A DNA stretch of 64,000 bases. Origin: Symbiodinium natans (Eukaryota > Sar > Dinophyceae > Suessiales > Symbiodiniaceae). Positions 44,882 through 54,890 of the stretch are shown one piece after another. The stretch lies in assembly GCA_905221605.1 (NCBI GenBank), contig CAJNDS010002340.1, positions 122,501 through 186,500 of the forward strand, given 5' to 3'. The position numbers and the translations under genes were made by a program. Under the pieces are notes generated by a model. It saw nothing but the letters and a program-made list of their open reading frames with translations. It was not told the origin of the DNA and searched no databases. Within the stretch, counting starts at the first letter, position 1, and each line of letters opens with the position of its first letter.

Positions 44882-44911
44882 TTAATCATATAACAAAAAT
44901 ATTATTAATTA

Positions 44912-45136
44912 TCATTCAAATAAACTAGAACTACAACTACAACAATGTAAATCAGTAAATCTAAAGCAAGGACATTTCTCTCTCTTCTTCAATGCTTCTA
45001 CTTTCTTTTCTTCCTCTTCTAATTTGCGAAGTAAGTCTTTCATCGCTTTTAAAAGTATATCGGTTTCTGATACTTCTTTACTCTTCTGCTTTAGTAGTTC
45101 CATACAAATTGAATACTCCGAGTGAAAATCAGTCAT
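44912..45136 (-). CDS. Small coiled-coil protein
   Basis: 74 residues from ATG 45136. Residues ~12-50 are a charged coiled coil (LLRKLEEEEKKVEALKKREK), followed by a Cys-rich end (CPCFRF, CCSCSSSLF). It might be a structural or oligomerising accessory protein. Overlapping plus-strand frames have no support. It sits just downstream of the fibre gene, separated by a GC hairpin. Confidence 0.45.
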   Translation of the reverse strand: MTDFHSEYSICMELLKQKSKEVSETDILLKAMKDLLRKLEEEEKKVEALKKREKCPCFRFTDLHCCSCSSSLFE

Positions 45137-45176
45137 ATATATTTATATACATTTTGAGACGCGGCGTCGCCCTGAG

Positions 45177-45193
45177 GGCGAACTTCGTTCGCC
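45177..45193. terminator. GC hairpin after the fibre gene
   Basis: GGCGAAC TTC GTTCGCC, a perfect 7 bp stem with a 3 base loop, in an otherwise AT-rich gap between the stop of the fibre gene (45207) and the ATG of the next minus-strand gene. A role in ending transcription is inference. Confidence 0.35.
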
Positions 45194-45206
45194 GTCACTC
45201 TCATCT

Positions 45207-47462
45207 CTATGTTTCTTCTTCAACTTTGTTATTTCCCCCTTCATTGTCGCCATTTTCTCCCATTAAATGTTGTAGGGCTCCGTGTGTTACTACTGCTGTT
45301 TTGCAATAATCTAATTTAATCTAATCGCTTATGACCTTTATTATCTGTTGTTATAATGCAACATCCTGAGCAATATAACCGATATGATTAACTTTTTTCT
45401 CTCCATTTAAATGAGTAAAATCAAAGGTTTCAGGTTTAACATATTTGATTATTTCATAACATTTCTTAGTATTATATAACTTCTTTCATATTTTCTTTTA
45501 ATGAAACATCAGATGAATAACCAAAGGTTCCATCAATATAAACACCACTAGGTGTTATTTCTGTCTAAAACTTCATTACCTGCTCCGACACTACCAAAAT
45601 AAAAATAATATTCGCCTCCCGCGTCAGTATTTGAAAACTGTATCTGATCTACGGCGCTTATTGTTTCCTGTGTTATTTCTAAATTGTTCATTTTAACTTT
45701 ACCGTCGGTTAATTGAATTTCTGGCGTACTACTTTCTAAACCTATTGTTAAATTCATTTCTTCTAATGTATCGCCGGTTCTTACATACATCTTATACTGT
45801 GTATCTAATACTTCCCTAATTTCACCACTATTTTGTAACTTAAACTTACCCCAACTAATGACATCTGCTTCACCAACGATATTACCAATGCTGTTAAAAG
45901 TAAGATTATTTGTAACTGCTCTGTTGAAGGTAATTCCGTTAGTATCATTTAACTGTAATGCTATTGTTGAAGTAGTCGGGTCAGTTGTTCTATTTGATTG
46001 TAATGAAAAACTAATCTCTTCTGTTGATATTACAATTAGTGAATTATTAATGTCCGCCCTTTGAAATATTCTACCTGAATTATTGACATAAGTATCTCCA
46101 TTAAATGTTGATGTATTTTGAAATGATGAAGTGCCACCAAAATTGCCACTCCCACCGCTTACATTTATTCGCTCCTTGAATTGTTCCGATGCCTAAACTT
46201 AAACAATAAACACCATTACCATTTGCTGTATTCAATAAAAGTAAGGACGATGAGTCGTTGCTCGTGTTATACGCGTAAATATTAAATGAGTTAAATTTTA
46301 AATACCCTTGTGCGTTTTTTACTGTCATAACATTGGAAGCATCCGTTGTGTTTTTATAAAATGTTAATCCATTAGCATTATGAATATTCGCATTTTCACC
46401 ATAAAAACTGTAATAATTTGTGAAATCTAAATTACCATCCACTTTTAAATCTTGTCTAATACAAGCACTATCTACAACATCTAATGTGTCACCGCCTATT
46501 AATGTATTTGATGATGTATCTACTAATAATGAATGCGTTTTAACATACTGGTCGGCATTATTATTTACATTCAATATTCTACCTGTATCACCAACTGAAG
46601 TATAACAATCAATACTATCATTATTGAAAGTAATATAAGAATCAGTATTTACAAAACTGTAAATGATAAATTACCATCTGCTGTATTTTCTACAACTAAT
46701 CCACCTGTTGGCACTGCTATTTTACCACTCATTTTATAACCTCCTCCGTTAGGGTTTAAATCTAATTGTTTAATAGTGTCGTCTGATGTATTGTTACAAA
46801 ATATTTTATTACCTTTTAAAGTTATATAGCTCGTTTGATGTCTAAAAATCGCTACATCTCTGTCTGTTTCTGCTCCGAACTGATTGCTAAGTAATAATCC
46901 TGCTGCTGGCGATATATTTATTGATGAGTTATTTAATGTTAATCCGCTGTGAATAACTGTAGGGGCGCTACAATCAATACTAGGATTAGCACAAAATCAA
47001 TTAGTAAAATCGCTTAATGGAACTCTTAAAGCGAGCAAATTATCAATTTCTGCCACCACCTCCGATATTAGCATCAATATAGGTTTTATCATAATAGTTT
47101 GCTTGTGTTTGTGTTATAGTATAATAATTTGAAAATGATGTGTAATAGTTAGTAAATGTAGTATCTACCTCCGATTTAGTGTAAAAGTTGCTACTTAAAA
47201 CTGTGTTCGTTTGGTAATTATTAGTTAAATCAGTATTTATAGCAGTAATATTGCTAAAACTTTGAAGCTGTTTGGTATTCAAAATATCAATAGCATCTGT
47301 GTTTGCTTGTGTGCTTGATGCGTTTGCTGTGTTTATGTTTGTTAATTCTGTTTTTGTTGCGAAGTCTTGTTCAATGGTTGAAGTTCCTGTTTCGTAGACT
47401 TTTATAAAACCATTAGCATAAATAGCTGTTGTTCCATCTAAACTCATTGCTTGATTTAACAT
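45207..47462 (-). pseudogene. Fibre-like protein with S74-type intramolecular chaperone (several frameshifts)
   Basis: Starts at ATG 47462. The N-terminal ~140 residues (MLNQAMSLDGTTAIYANGFI, then FATKTELTNINTANASS and NFYTKSEVDTTF) look like a trimeric phage-type fibre: Thr/Asn/Ser-rich, with TKSEV/TKTEL repeats that occur in coiled-coil tail fibres. Further open pieces lie at 46574-46101 and 45790-45548, rich in beta-type Asn/Ser/Thr repeats. The C-terminal part, read across frameshifts at 45540-45207, has SSDVSLKENMKE, PETFDFTHLNGEKKV and HIGYIAQDV, the signature of the peptidase S74 (endosialidase) chaperone that folds trimeric fibres and then cuts itself off. It ends at a TAG at 45207-45209. 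It lies directly downstream of the capsid gene on the same strand, so it is probably the virion spike. Confidence 0.65.
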
Positions 47463-47518
47463 AGTTAATATTATTCTTGATTAGATAATAACAATAATAG
47501 TAAGCAGTTTTCTTACAC

Positions 47519-49105
47519 TTAATCGTAGACTACAGACCCATCGCTGCGGATCTCTAACACATTTTCCGACATGAGATGAACAAATATTTCCTGTATCATT
47601 TCATTATCTGTTAGAGTGTTATACGGTTTAATCTTTGCTGTCATTAAAGACCCCATCTTTGTATTGACACCTGCTAGATTTTGTTCATTCATCTTTTCAA
47701 ATGTTATACCAATAATAAATTTATTTGTTGCGTATTGTTCATATGTAATACTACATGCGTCTGGTCTGGGTTCATGCAATTTAACATACGGCGTAAGAAA
47801 TACATATGTTCTGATAAACTCTGACTTTCAAATTCAGGATACTTTTATTTGCTATTTGTATCTGCCACGAAATGTTATAATTCTTGTCAGCAAATCCATA
47901 ACCAGCATCAGCACCAGTAGCATTAGAACCACGGTCGGTAAATCTTGAGTTAATCATAGGATTATAGAAATAATTAAACCGTTTATGAACATAATTGTCT
48001 GGTAAATAATAATTGTCTTGTTTTCCATTTGTTAAATGACCGCCTCGCTGTGTTCTATAGAATGTAATGAAAGCACCGTTTAACTTACTTGCTGATTTTA
48101 CAACATTCATATTAGTTTCTGTTCCGGACGCGTTAAATGATTGTGTTATTGTGTGGTACATAGGATAAACAATTTTAAGACTACCACCTTCTAACAAATG
48201 ACGAGTAATATTAACATTTACTTGACGATCTAGTGTTACAACTTCTGCCCTTAAAATGATATTGTTAAGTTGCCATTTTGTCGTAGTGTCTCCTTCAGTA
48301 AAATAAACGCCTCCTCAATCGCCGCCGATAGTTGTAGCACTCGCCGCGCTTACCCCTTTAATTACTGGTTCGTCAGCATCTGATACGATTGTTATTTCAA
48401 TTTCTAAAGAAGCATAGCGAATTGGAAGGTAATATCCGCTCTCGGTGAAGCCGTCTTTAAACCGATGAGCGAGTCTAAAATATTCACCTTTGCGAATACC
48501 ACTTCCGGAATGACGAGTATAACGATTTGAGATTTTACCCCATTTGTTGTGGTCTGTGTAATCTTTAGCATCTGCTCCAGTTGGTCCTTCAGCTGCGGTT
48601 CTAACAACATCATCATTAGCATTATTAACTCTTGCAAAATTGGTCTAAACTTTTAGCATATTTATGTCTCCAATCATCATCCCAACGAGGATTAGCGCTA
48701 CTTTCTATGTCGTCCATATGACGCGCTTCGACTTTACACTATTATATAACTCACAATGTCTATATATTGGTCGATGTCTTGAACTGACTGACCCCCTACG
48801 GTACATCTATGACGACTGAAAAATCCGTGTAATCCTGATAATGGTCGTAAAAATTGCGCAGCATCATCACCGTCGTTTTGAAGATTAGCAAACATACAAA
48901 TACTCGATAAGTCTAAATAAGTTCCATCTTCACCTGTAAGGTAAAACCTAATTGTTTTGTTCCCTGTAACGCTTGTATAGCGGTCTCCACCAGAAACAAA
49001 GTAATTCGAATGTCGCCTCTCAACTATATACTGAGCTGTTTTAGGTAACCCAAAGTCTAACGCTGGGCGCATAACATCGCTTGCTTCTGCTACTAAATTA
49101 TCCAT
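47519..49105 (-). pseudogene. Major capsid protein, PLV/Polinton-like double jelly-roll candidate (frameshifted)
   Basis: Read from ATG 49105 in pieces 49105-48734, ~48720-48404, ~48310-47781 and 47779-47519, about 530 residues in all. The N-terminus has PKTAQYIVERRHSNYFVSGG then NKTIRFYLTGEDGTYLDLSS, a pattern I associate with PLV-type capsid proteins. The middle has YLPIRYASLEIEITIVSDAD, followed by WQLNNIILRAEVVTLDRQ and HLLEGGSLKIVYP; the end has FIIGITFEKMNEQNLAG and ENVLEIRSDGSVVYD. The length and position next to fibre, ATPase and penton genes agree. I judge the family by pattern recognition; a structure prediction should show two jelly rolls. At least three frameshifts break it. TCTA motifs lie 13-21 bp upstream. 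Confidence 0.7.
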
Positions 49106-49189
49106 TATTATATAAACTAGATTAGATTTTAATATTTTTAGATTTCGTTTTATCAGTTTCAGGTGGCAAAATCTTTTTAGTTTTAATTA

Positions 49190-50230
49190 GCAATTTTCGC
49201 CGTGGTCGGCAAATTCGGCTTAAAGAGTAATCCCAAAACCCAGAAACATGACCAGCGCATCACGTCGTTCTTTCTGCCGAAACAAAAGCGTTCGTAGGTT
49301 GTTATCTCAAAAGGCGCTGCCAAGCTCAAGTTGCTCTTTGCGCACGAATGGTTTGCAAACCCGGCACCAAACAACCCACAGGCACACAACACGAACATCA
49401 TTTATCCGGCCCACACAACATAAGCATCATTTATCTGGCTGCGCTGGTGGATGCTCAGCATGAGACCAGGCACATCACGAAACTTTGAGAGTACGCCCCA
49501 CTGTTCTGTCTGCAAAAGCACACGGGCCAGGATGTCAGCCAGCAAAATCCTCGGAACGCGGAAATTCCAGAGCGGCGCGCGAAAACCGCGAAAACCAATC
49601 ACGGAACGCGTGTTTGGGGATTTCTGGGCAGCGGGGGATCGCGCGAGAGTCGGGGAGAGTCGGGGAGAGTCGGGTGAGAGCCGGAGGCGGGGAGAGTCGG
49701 GGAGAGTCGGGGGACGGGGGGGGTCAAGAGTCGGGGGTGGGGGCCGGGCGTGGGGGCCGTGGGTCTGGAAATTTGGCTGGAGACTGCAGGCTGGTTTGGC
49801 GGGATTTTGGCCGCGAGAACGAACATACAAATCTGCTGACGCAAAGGCATTTCGCGCCGCTCCGCGTAACACAAAAAAAAAACTAAACCCGCGGCCCCCC
49901 AGCCTGTGCCTGTGACTGGCAGGGCTGATTTCATCCCAACCCGGGGGAATCCCGTCGAGGTCTGAAGCGCGAGGGCTTAAACGAAAACAGAGCGCAGGAG
50001 GGGAGTAGGGATTACCACCCCTTGCTGCGGTGCAGCGCAGACAGGATGAATGAGGTTTATAATGGACAGACACACGAAATGAGATAGGACGACGAGTAAT
50101 CAGCTCAGGCAACTGCACAAGTCTGCAGGACCCACAAGCCAAAAACATTCAAAGCAACATCAGTCTGCCTTCAAAAAAATATCTTGCCAACATCAGAGCG
50201 GCAGCAACGCTGTGTAAATTTGTTACTGGC
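49190..50230. other. GC-rich host-like segment inside the viral element
   Basis: Abrupt change from AT-rich viral DNA to GC-rich sequence and back. It includes an imperfect direct repeat (CATCATTTATCCGGC and CATCATTTATCTGGC at 49395-49440) and a GGGAGAGTCGG minisatellite at 49650-49720. It lies between the MCP start and the Cys-motif gene. The large open frames on both strands (49402-50148 minus, 49451-49915 plus) are probably composition artefacts. I saw no inverted ends; it may be a later insertion or a captured host piece. Confidence 0.5.
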
Positions 50231-50581
50231 CAATTGGGTTTTACTTTATAAGTTTTATCTGTTTGAAGTCTTTTATAAATCTCCCTTCTGTTTCTTTCAT
50301 AAGTATAAGACTTATCAATTTCCAAATTACATTGTAAGCAGCAAGAAGATACGCCTTTACTAAAGCCGTCATCCGCATTTTATGGATAAATCTTGAACTG
50401 TTCCTTGTATTTCCAGTTCTCGCAATTTTGACAGTATTTAGCATTAAATACTTGTTGTATTGCTTTTAATGGCAATTCTTCATTGTCTAGTTTTCAACAA
50501 TATAAGGGGTCTCTTTCCCCGTCTTGATATATTTAGAAAGGTCTTGAGTTCATTTACAAAATCTTTAGTAAAATCAACCAT
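50200..50581 (-). pseudogene. Small Cys-motif protein (frameshift and stop)
   Basis: Starts at ATG 50581 (MVDFTKDFVNELKTF). After a frameshift near 50485 the second frame reads YCQNCENWKYKEQF, a stop, then SSCCLQCNLEIDKSY. The two CxxC pairs suggest a zinc-binding fold, resembling in style the 42533-43146 protein. The frame runs to about 50220, where the GC-rich segment begins, so the C-terminus may have been cut off by that insertion. Confidence 0.45.
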
Positions 50582-50601
50582 ATAAGTATTAAAGATAATT
50601 T

Positions 50602-51573
50602 TTATTTATTCCAATTTTGTATTTGAATATTTCTTGCCACTTGAGCACTATCATCCACTCCTTGTTCAAAACTACCCTGAGTCGTCAACCTTTTAAACTT
50701 ATGTGCCTCTGATGGGTATATTGTCCCTGTTTCAACTTTGATTGCGTTCCTATCTAAAGCACTGATTAAATCCCCTTTGTTTGAAAATCTTAACGCATGT
50801 GGGTTCTCCTGACGATTTCCAAAGGAAATAAAAGGGGCGTGATAAGTCGTTGTTATATACTTTTGATTACTCCTATTGTTTATTTCTTGAAGAACGGAAC
50901 TACCAAGGCTATGTCCCACCAAACGAGTAACACCTGGGTTTTTCTCCAACTCTGCCATTACATCTTTATATTTCTCCGACATTTGAACATTATGTGTAGG
51001 TATTAAAAATACATCACTGAAAACATCATTTACTTTAGAACCAAACCCAGTTTTACCACCCGTGCCTGAAATATATAGCATGTTGCCCTGTTTGAATAAT
51101 CCTGTGTTTCTAGCGTACGCGGTCTGCAACCCCTTAACGTCATCAATACTGTTTTTATTTTCAACATTTACAACTTCCCTGTATTGAGGGTCGTCTCGTG
51201 ACATTGATGTATTCTTAAAATGTTTGTTAAAATCCTCTGCTCTAGTTAATAGTCTCTTCTTTCTTAACTCTTCTCGCGTTAATCCTTGCTGCGCTTCTTC
51301 CTCTCTTGCCCTTCTTTCACGGCTTGCTCTCTCCATATCCTTACCCGCCTCTGACGCTAAATACTTTCCCGCTCCTGTGTTTAAATTATTAATTCTCCCT
51401 TGTCCTTGTAAAGCATCTTCAACAGCGCTTGTTATGCCACCTCGCCCGTCTTGAAAACCTCTTAACGCTTGTTGTTCCATAGTTGCCTCTCTCGCTAATC
51501 CCCCTCCTGCTCTTGCTGTTTGTAACCCTCTTAGTACTTCTACTACTCTGAGACCTACATTAACGCCCGCCAT
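50602..51573 (-). CDS. Class-3-lipase-like alpha/beta hydrolase
   Basis: Intact frame of 323 residues from ATG 51573. Residues 1-120 are helical and charged with Gly-rich patches (GLREATMEQQ-type, RRAREEEAQQGL), an N-terminal extension of unknown role. Residues ~130-300 form the hydrolase: strand and oxyanion region LYISGTGGKTGFGSK, nucleophile elbow VGHSLGSS with Ser222, FSNKGDLIS with candidate Asp268, and SEAHKF with candidate His291, a complete Ser-Asp-His set in the order of fungal-type lipase 3. Lipases or phospholipases in virions can help the particle cross membranes; that role here is inference. It is divergent from the penton gene at 51616, sharing a 42 bp AT-rich intergenic region, so it may belong to the virion gene group. 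Confidence 0.7.
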   Translation of the reverse strand: MAGVNVGLRVVEVLRGLQTARAGGGLAREATMEQQALRGFQDGRGGITSAVEDALQGQGRINNLNTGAGKYLASEAGKDMERASRERRAREEEAQQGLTREELRKKRLLTRAEDFNKHFKNTSMSRDDPQYREVVNVENKNSIDDVKGLQTAYARNTGLFKQGNMLYISGTGGKTGFGSKVNDVFSDVFLIPTHNVQMSEKYKDVMAELEKNPGVTRLVGHSLGSSVLQEINNRSNQKYITTTYHAPFISFGNRQENPHALRFSNKGDLISALDRNAIKVETGTIYPSEAHKFKRLTTQGSFEQGVDDSAQVARNIQIQNWNK

Positions 51574-51615
51574 TACTTATAATATTAATTATAAAATTTC
51601 TAACATTAATTAATA
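51574..51615. promoter_or_regulatory. Shared intergenic promoter region, lipase and penton genes
   Basis: 42 bp of pure AT-rich sequence between divergent ATGs. It contains AAAATTTCTAACATTAATTA, nearly the same words as the stretch before the ATPase gene (AAAATTTCTAATTAGTATTA). TCTA at 51599-51602 is 14 bp from the penton ATG. Confidence 0.45.
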
Positions 51616-52463
51616 ATGCTTTCAAACCGTAAATTGACTTATTCAAAGGTGTTTGTTGATAGTGGAGAAAGACTGCCTCAAAGCAACTCAAGTAGTGATT
51701 TTATAATTGAACTAAATGAAAACTTAGAAACCTTCCCAAATACCGTAATGTATGTAACAGATGAAGTAATACCTCAAAGTTATTACGCAACCCCTGAAGG
51801 TTTTTTTATCAATACTTTTATTTAAGATTGTATAAAACTAGCACCGGTGAAATTGAAAGGTTTTGTAAGATTGACGTTAAAAGTCAGGTCTTCTTCGCTT
51901 CTCAATTAATCGCTAATATTATAACAGAACTTAACGCTTTGAATAGTGACACTCAAGCAGACTTATTTACTTCATCTTATGACAGCGACCAAAGAAACGC
52001 AGTAATCACAATAACACTTAACACCTTTAGTTTTAAAATTCCTACTGATGAAGAACTACAAGGGATGTTATGGCACAATACAACACCTAGTGACCCATCT
52101 TATACAATTGATGTCATTAAAAAACTAATAGGCAATTATGAAACTAAAGCAATGACTAACACATCATGGACAAGTGGTTTATTTAATCTCAACCCTTTTA
52201 ACTCGGTTTATATCATTTGTAGCGAATTGAGCGACTACCACTGTTCGGCGCCTAATAGTTTTTCAAATGCTATAATAAAGAAAATAAATATGACGTATAA
52301 TGTCGGAGGTGTTACGGTTTCAAGCTCACCTCCTTTGATGAACGATTTTATAGATGTTAGTAACAGAAGTTTTAAGCGCTTACGATTTAGAATAACCGAT
52401 GCGAGGGGCAAAACAATAGACTTTCATAATACTCCAATAAGTTTTAGTTTATACATCAAATAA
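51616..52463 (+). pseudogene. Penton-like minor capsid protein (one frameshift)
   Basis: Starts at ATG 51616: MLSNRKLTYSKVFVDSGERL then SSDFIIELNENLETFPNTVM, typical of the start of Polinton/PLV penton proteins where residues like DSGERL and SDFIIEL begin the single jelly roll. The frame ends at 51825 and resumes in the next frame by 51813 (YLRLYKTSTGEIERF), continuing to the stop at 52463. The end, FKRLRFRITDARGKTIDFHN followed by PISFSLYIK, is the closing strand pattern seen in these minor capsid proteins. Total ~280 residues. It would form the fivefold vertex with the MCP at 47519-49105. Confidence 0.7.
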
Positions 52464-52546
52464 GATGACAATATAAAAAATCTCTTTAAGTATCTATTTT
52501 ATTTCCATTTCATTAAAAATAGCAATAAAGTAGAATAATAATAAAG

Positions 52547-53074
52547 ATGAGTGATGAAGATAATAAAAATGAAGAAGTCACCAATATAGTAAATGAAGAA
52601 GCACCCGAATCATAACCAGAGACCAAGATTGAAACAGTGACCGAACCAAAGGTTAAAACAGTTGATGTTAAGGAAGAAGCTCCCAAAGAAGCAGAACAAG
52701 AGTGTAAAACAAAACGGACAGGATGAAGAATAAGAAGGTTAATTGTAAAGACTGTGGAGCAAACTTAACGCTAAAGACAAACCGATAAAACCAAAACCTA
52801 AAGTAAAAAGCAAGACCAAAGGCAGTGGCAATACAACAACAACCAGCACACGCAAACGAAATTATACAACAGGAAAGCGAACCAGCGTATTTACAACAGG
52901 TAAAAACAACAAGTAAGAGCACCAGAACCACCACCAGGTACTAAATCACCACAAGAAATTATTAACGATAATTTTAAACTGATACAACAAGAGTAAATGA
53001 ATAAAAGAAGAGAGAAGGCAAATGCCTTAACACAGAGTATGTTTGTAGGAGGATTAAGAAGTAAAAGGCGATAA
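52547..53074 (+). pseudogene. Acidic/Lys-rich unknown protein (broken)
   Basis: From ATG 52547 the frame reads MSDEDNKNEEVTNIVNEEAP, a stop, then Lys/Glu/Pro-rich sequence. Other frames carry KVNCKDCGANLTLKT (a CxxC pair) and QQQPAHANEIIQQE. A last open piece, SPQEIINDNFKLIQQ then NKRREKANALTQSMFVGGLR, ends at a TAA at 53072-53074. Probably one gene with several frameshifts between penton and the 53099 gene. Function unknown. Confidence 0.4.
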
Positions 53075-53098
53075 TAATAAACATCTTAGGTAAATATA

Positions 53099-53476
53099 AT
53101 GTTTTCTAGGAAATATAATAAACGACTAAAGCGGAAGCAACATCCTGATGATGTTAAAATAAGCATATCAACTAAACAATATAGTCCCTTAGAACTTCAA
53201 GACACACACTGTTTAGAACACTTAAGAGACCATATGAAATTAAGAGAGAGTTACGCGGGTAGTCTTCTTAAAAGAAATGAACTTTTAGAGAGTAACAAGA
53301 GAAGCAATTATCAACAAGGGTTGGATAGGTTAATGAATGAGTTATACCGCCCTAGTTTACCTCTTTCAAGTATAGAGCATATGGGTAAGCGACTTAATGA
53401 ACTAATGAGTTTATTCCCAGTGTCAAAGGAGACAAAAAAGAAAATTGATGACAGGTTGGAAGAACTTAGTAAATAA
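53099..53476 (+). CDS. Small basic alpha-helical protein, unknown
   Basis: Intact 125 residues from ATG 53099 (MFSRKYNKRLKRKQHPDD). Basic N-terminus, then helical segments rich in Leu, Glu and Arg (LERHMKLRE-like, NELLESNKRSN, KETKKKIDDRLEEL). It sits between penton and the 53522 gene on the same strand, so it may be a small virion or DNA-binding protein. No family recognised. Confidence 0.5.
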   Translation: MFSRKYNKRLKRKQHPDDVKISISTKQYSPLELQDTHCLEHLRDHMKLRESYAGSLLKRNELLESNKRSNYQQGLDRLMNELYRPSLPLSSIEHMGKRLNELMSLFPVSKETKKKIDDRLEELSK

Positions 53477-53521
53477 TGTTTGTTGATTATATTTTTAATC
53501 TAAATATAATTATATAAACTA

Positions 53522-54890
53522 ATGACAACTAAAACAGCAAGGCTTGAATTAATAAGCCCTTAGCAAAAATACGGACTCAAGAGAAAACCTACATTTAACG
53601 AGATTTTAGGTCCAAATTTTAGGTTTAATCAGTGAAGACCAAAAACTATTAAGACCATTCCCAGACAGAACGGCAACGCAATTTAGGAACAGTCCGCAAG
53701 GTAGTTTCTTTCATGGCGCGGATAGTATTGAATTATTAAAAGAAAAACACACCGAGTTTTCGACCGTCAGATGCGTCAAATGATGTTACAACGACAGGCA
53801 CAACAAAACGGACAACCGTATCATGTAGAGCGACACCGTGACAATTCAGGAAGTGCTACACCCATTGAAACAGTTCAGGGTGACTCGGGAATGGTTACAC
53901 CTCAATCGGTAGGTCCGGATGTAGATTTTAGAACACACCTAACAAGAGAAGCAGAGCAAAGAAGAAGACAAACAGAGCAACGACAACAAGAGGTGGGACA
54001 ACGCCATAGTCAAGAAGTAACTAGACTAAATGACACACTTACTCAGTCAATGCTAAACCGTAATGATGCTTCTTCTTCAATGTTTATACCGACACAAGCA
54101 AACCAACCAGAAGAAGCAGATGTATCAACAGAAGAATTCATACCAGACGACGAATATGAAGGATTAACGATGAACCCATTTTTAGACACTACAGGTTATG
54201 AAGTTGAAGATTTACGAGAAAGTGGCATAACAACAGCAGAAAAGGGAGTTTAGGCAGATTACCCAGATTTTGAAGGTATAGGGTGGATATTTGATAGTGA
54301 AGTTACAGATTATGAAAGTTTGTTAAAAGATAGAAGAAACACAATGACTCAAACATTTAGGTATATGTTGAAACAGAACAGTATCTCATCGTCATCGGAG
54401 CCGTCGGAACCTAGCTCAATGCCTAGCGGGCTACCAAATAACGTCAGTCGTAGTAGTTCAAGTCAGTCATCACAACCACAACAAAGAAGTCAAATTATGG
54501 ATGATTTAAGAAGATTAAGAGAGTTTTTGGTTTTGGTGGTGGCGCTAGTGAAGATGAAGAAGAAGGAGGAAGAAAATGAAGAAGCACAAGCAAGTAATAA
54601 GGATATTCCAACGCCTCCACAGTCTAGTAGTTCATCTTCGTCGTCAAGGCGTTCAAGTAATCCAGCACTACCAGTTTATCAAACAGTAACACCATCTGAA
54701 AGCGTTCAAAGTTCAAGACCTCAAAGTGTAAGAAGTTTGCCACCTCACAGCGTCCAGAGTTCAAGAAGAAGTAGCAACAGCGCGCGACCATCAACAGTTT
54801 TAAGTAGTTCAACAAGTGTAGCATCAACAACAGATTATGGTTTTAACCAGGAAAAAGAAATAATTATTAAACAACATATTTCGATAATTA
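53522..54890 (+). pseudogene. Large Ser/Gln-rich virion-type protein, unknown (broken)
   Basis: ATG 53522 (MTTKTARLELI) follows a TCTA motif by 10 bp. After a stop at 53561 and frameshifts, the text KYGLKRKPTFNEIL, then RPFPDRTATQFRNSPQGSFF and DSIELLKEKHTEF continues. From 53771 a long frame runs to 55000 broken only by one TAG (54251): Gln/Arg-rich coiled coil (LTREAEQRRRQTEQRQQEVG), acidic section (FIPDDEYEGLTMNPF), then a Ser/Pro-rich low-complexity tail. The last ~110 bp overlap the end of the convergent polymerase gene, so the true stop is near 54890. Role unknown; position suggests a structural or scaffolding protein. Confidence 0.45.

Noticed and set aside
49402-50148. 248-residue minus-strand frame in the GC-rich insert
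   Set aside because: Low-complexity Pro/Arg text with an equally long frame opposite; no motif.
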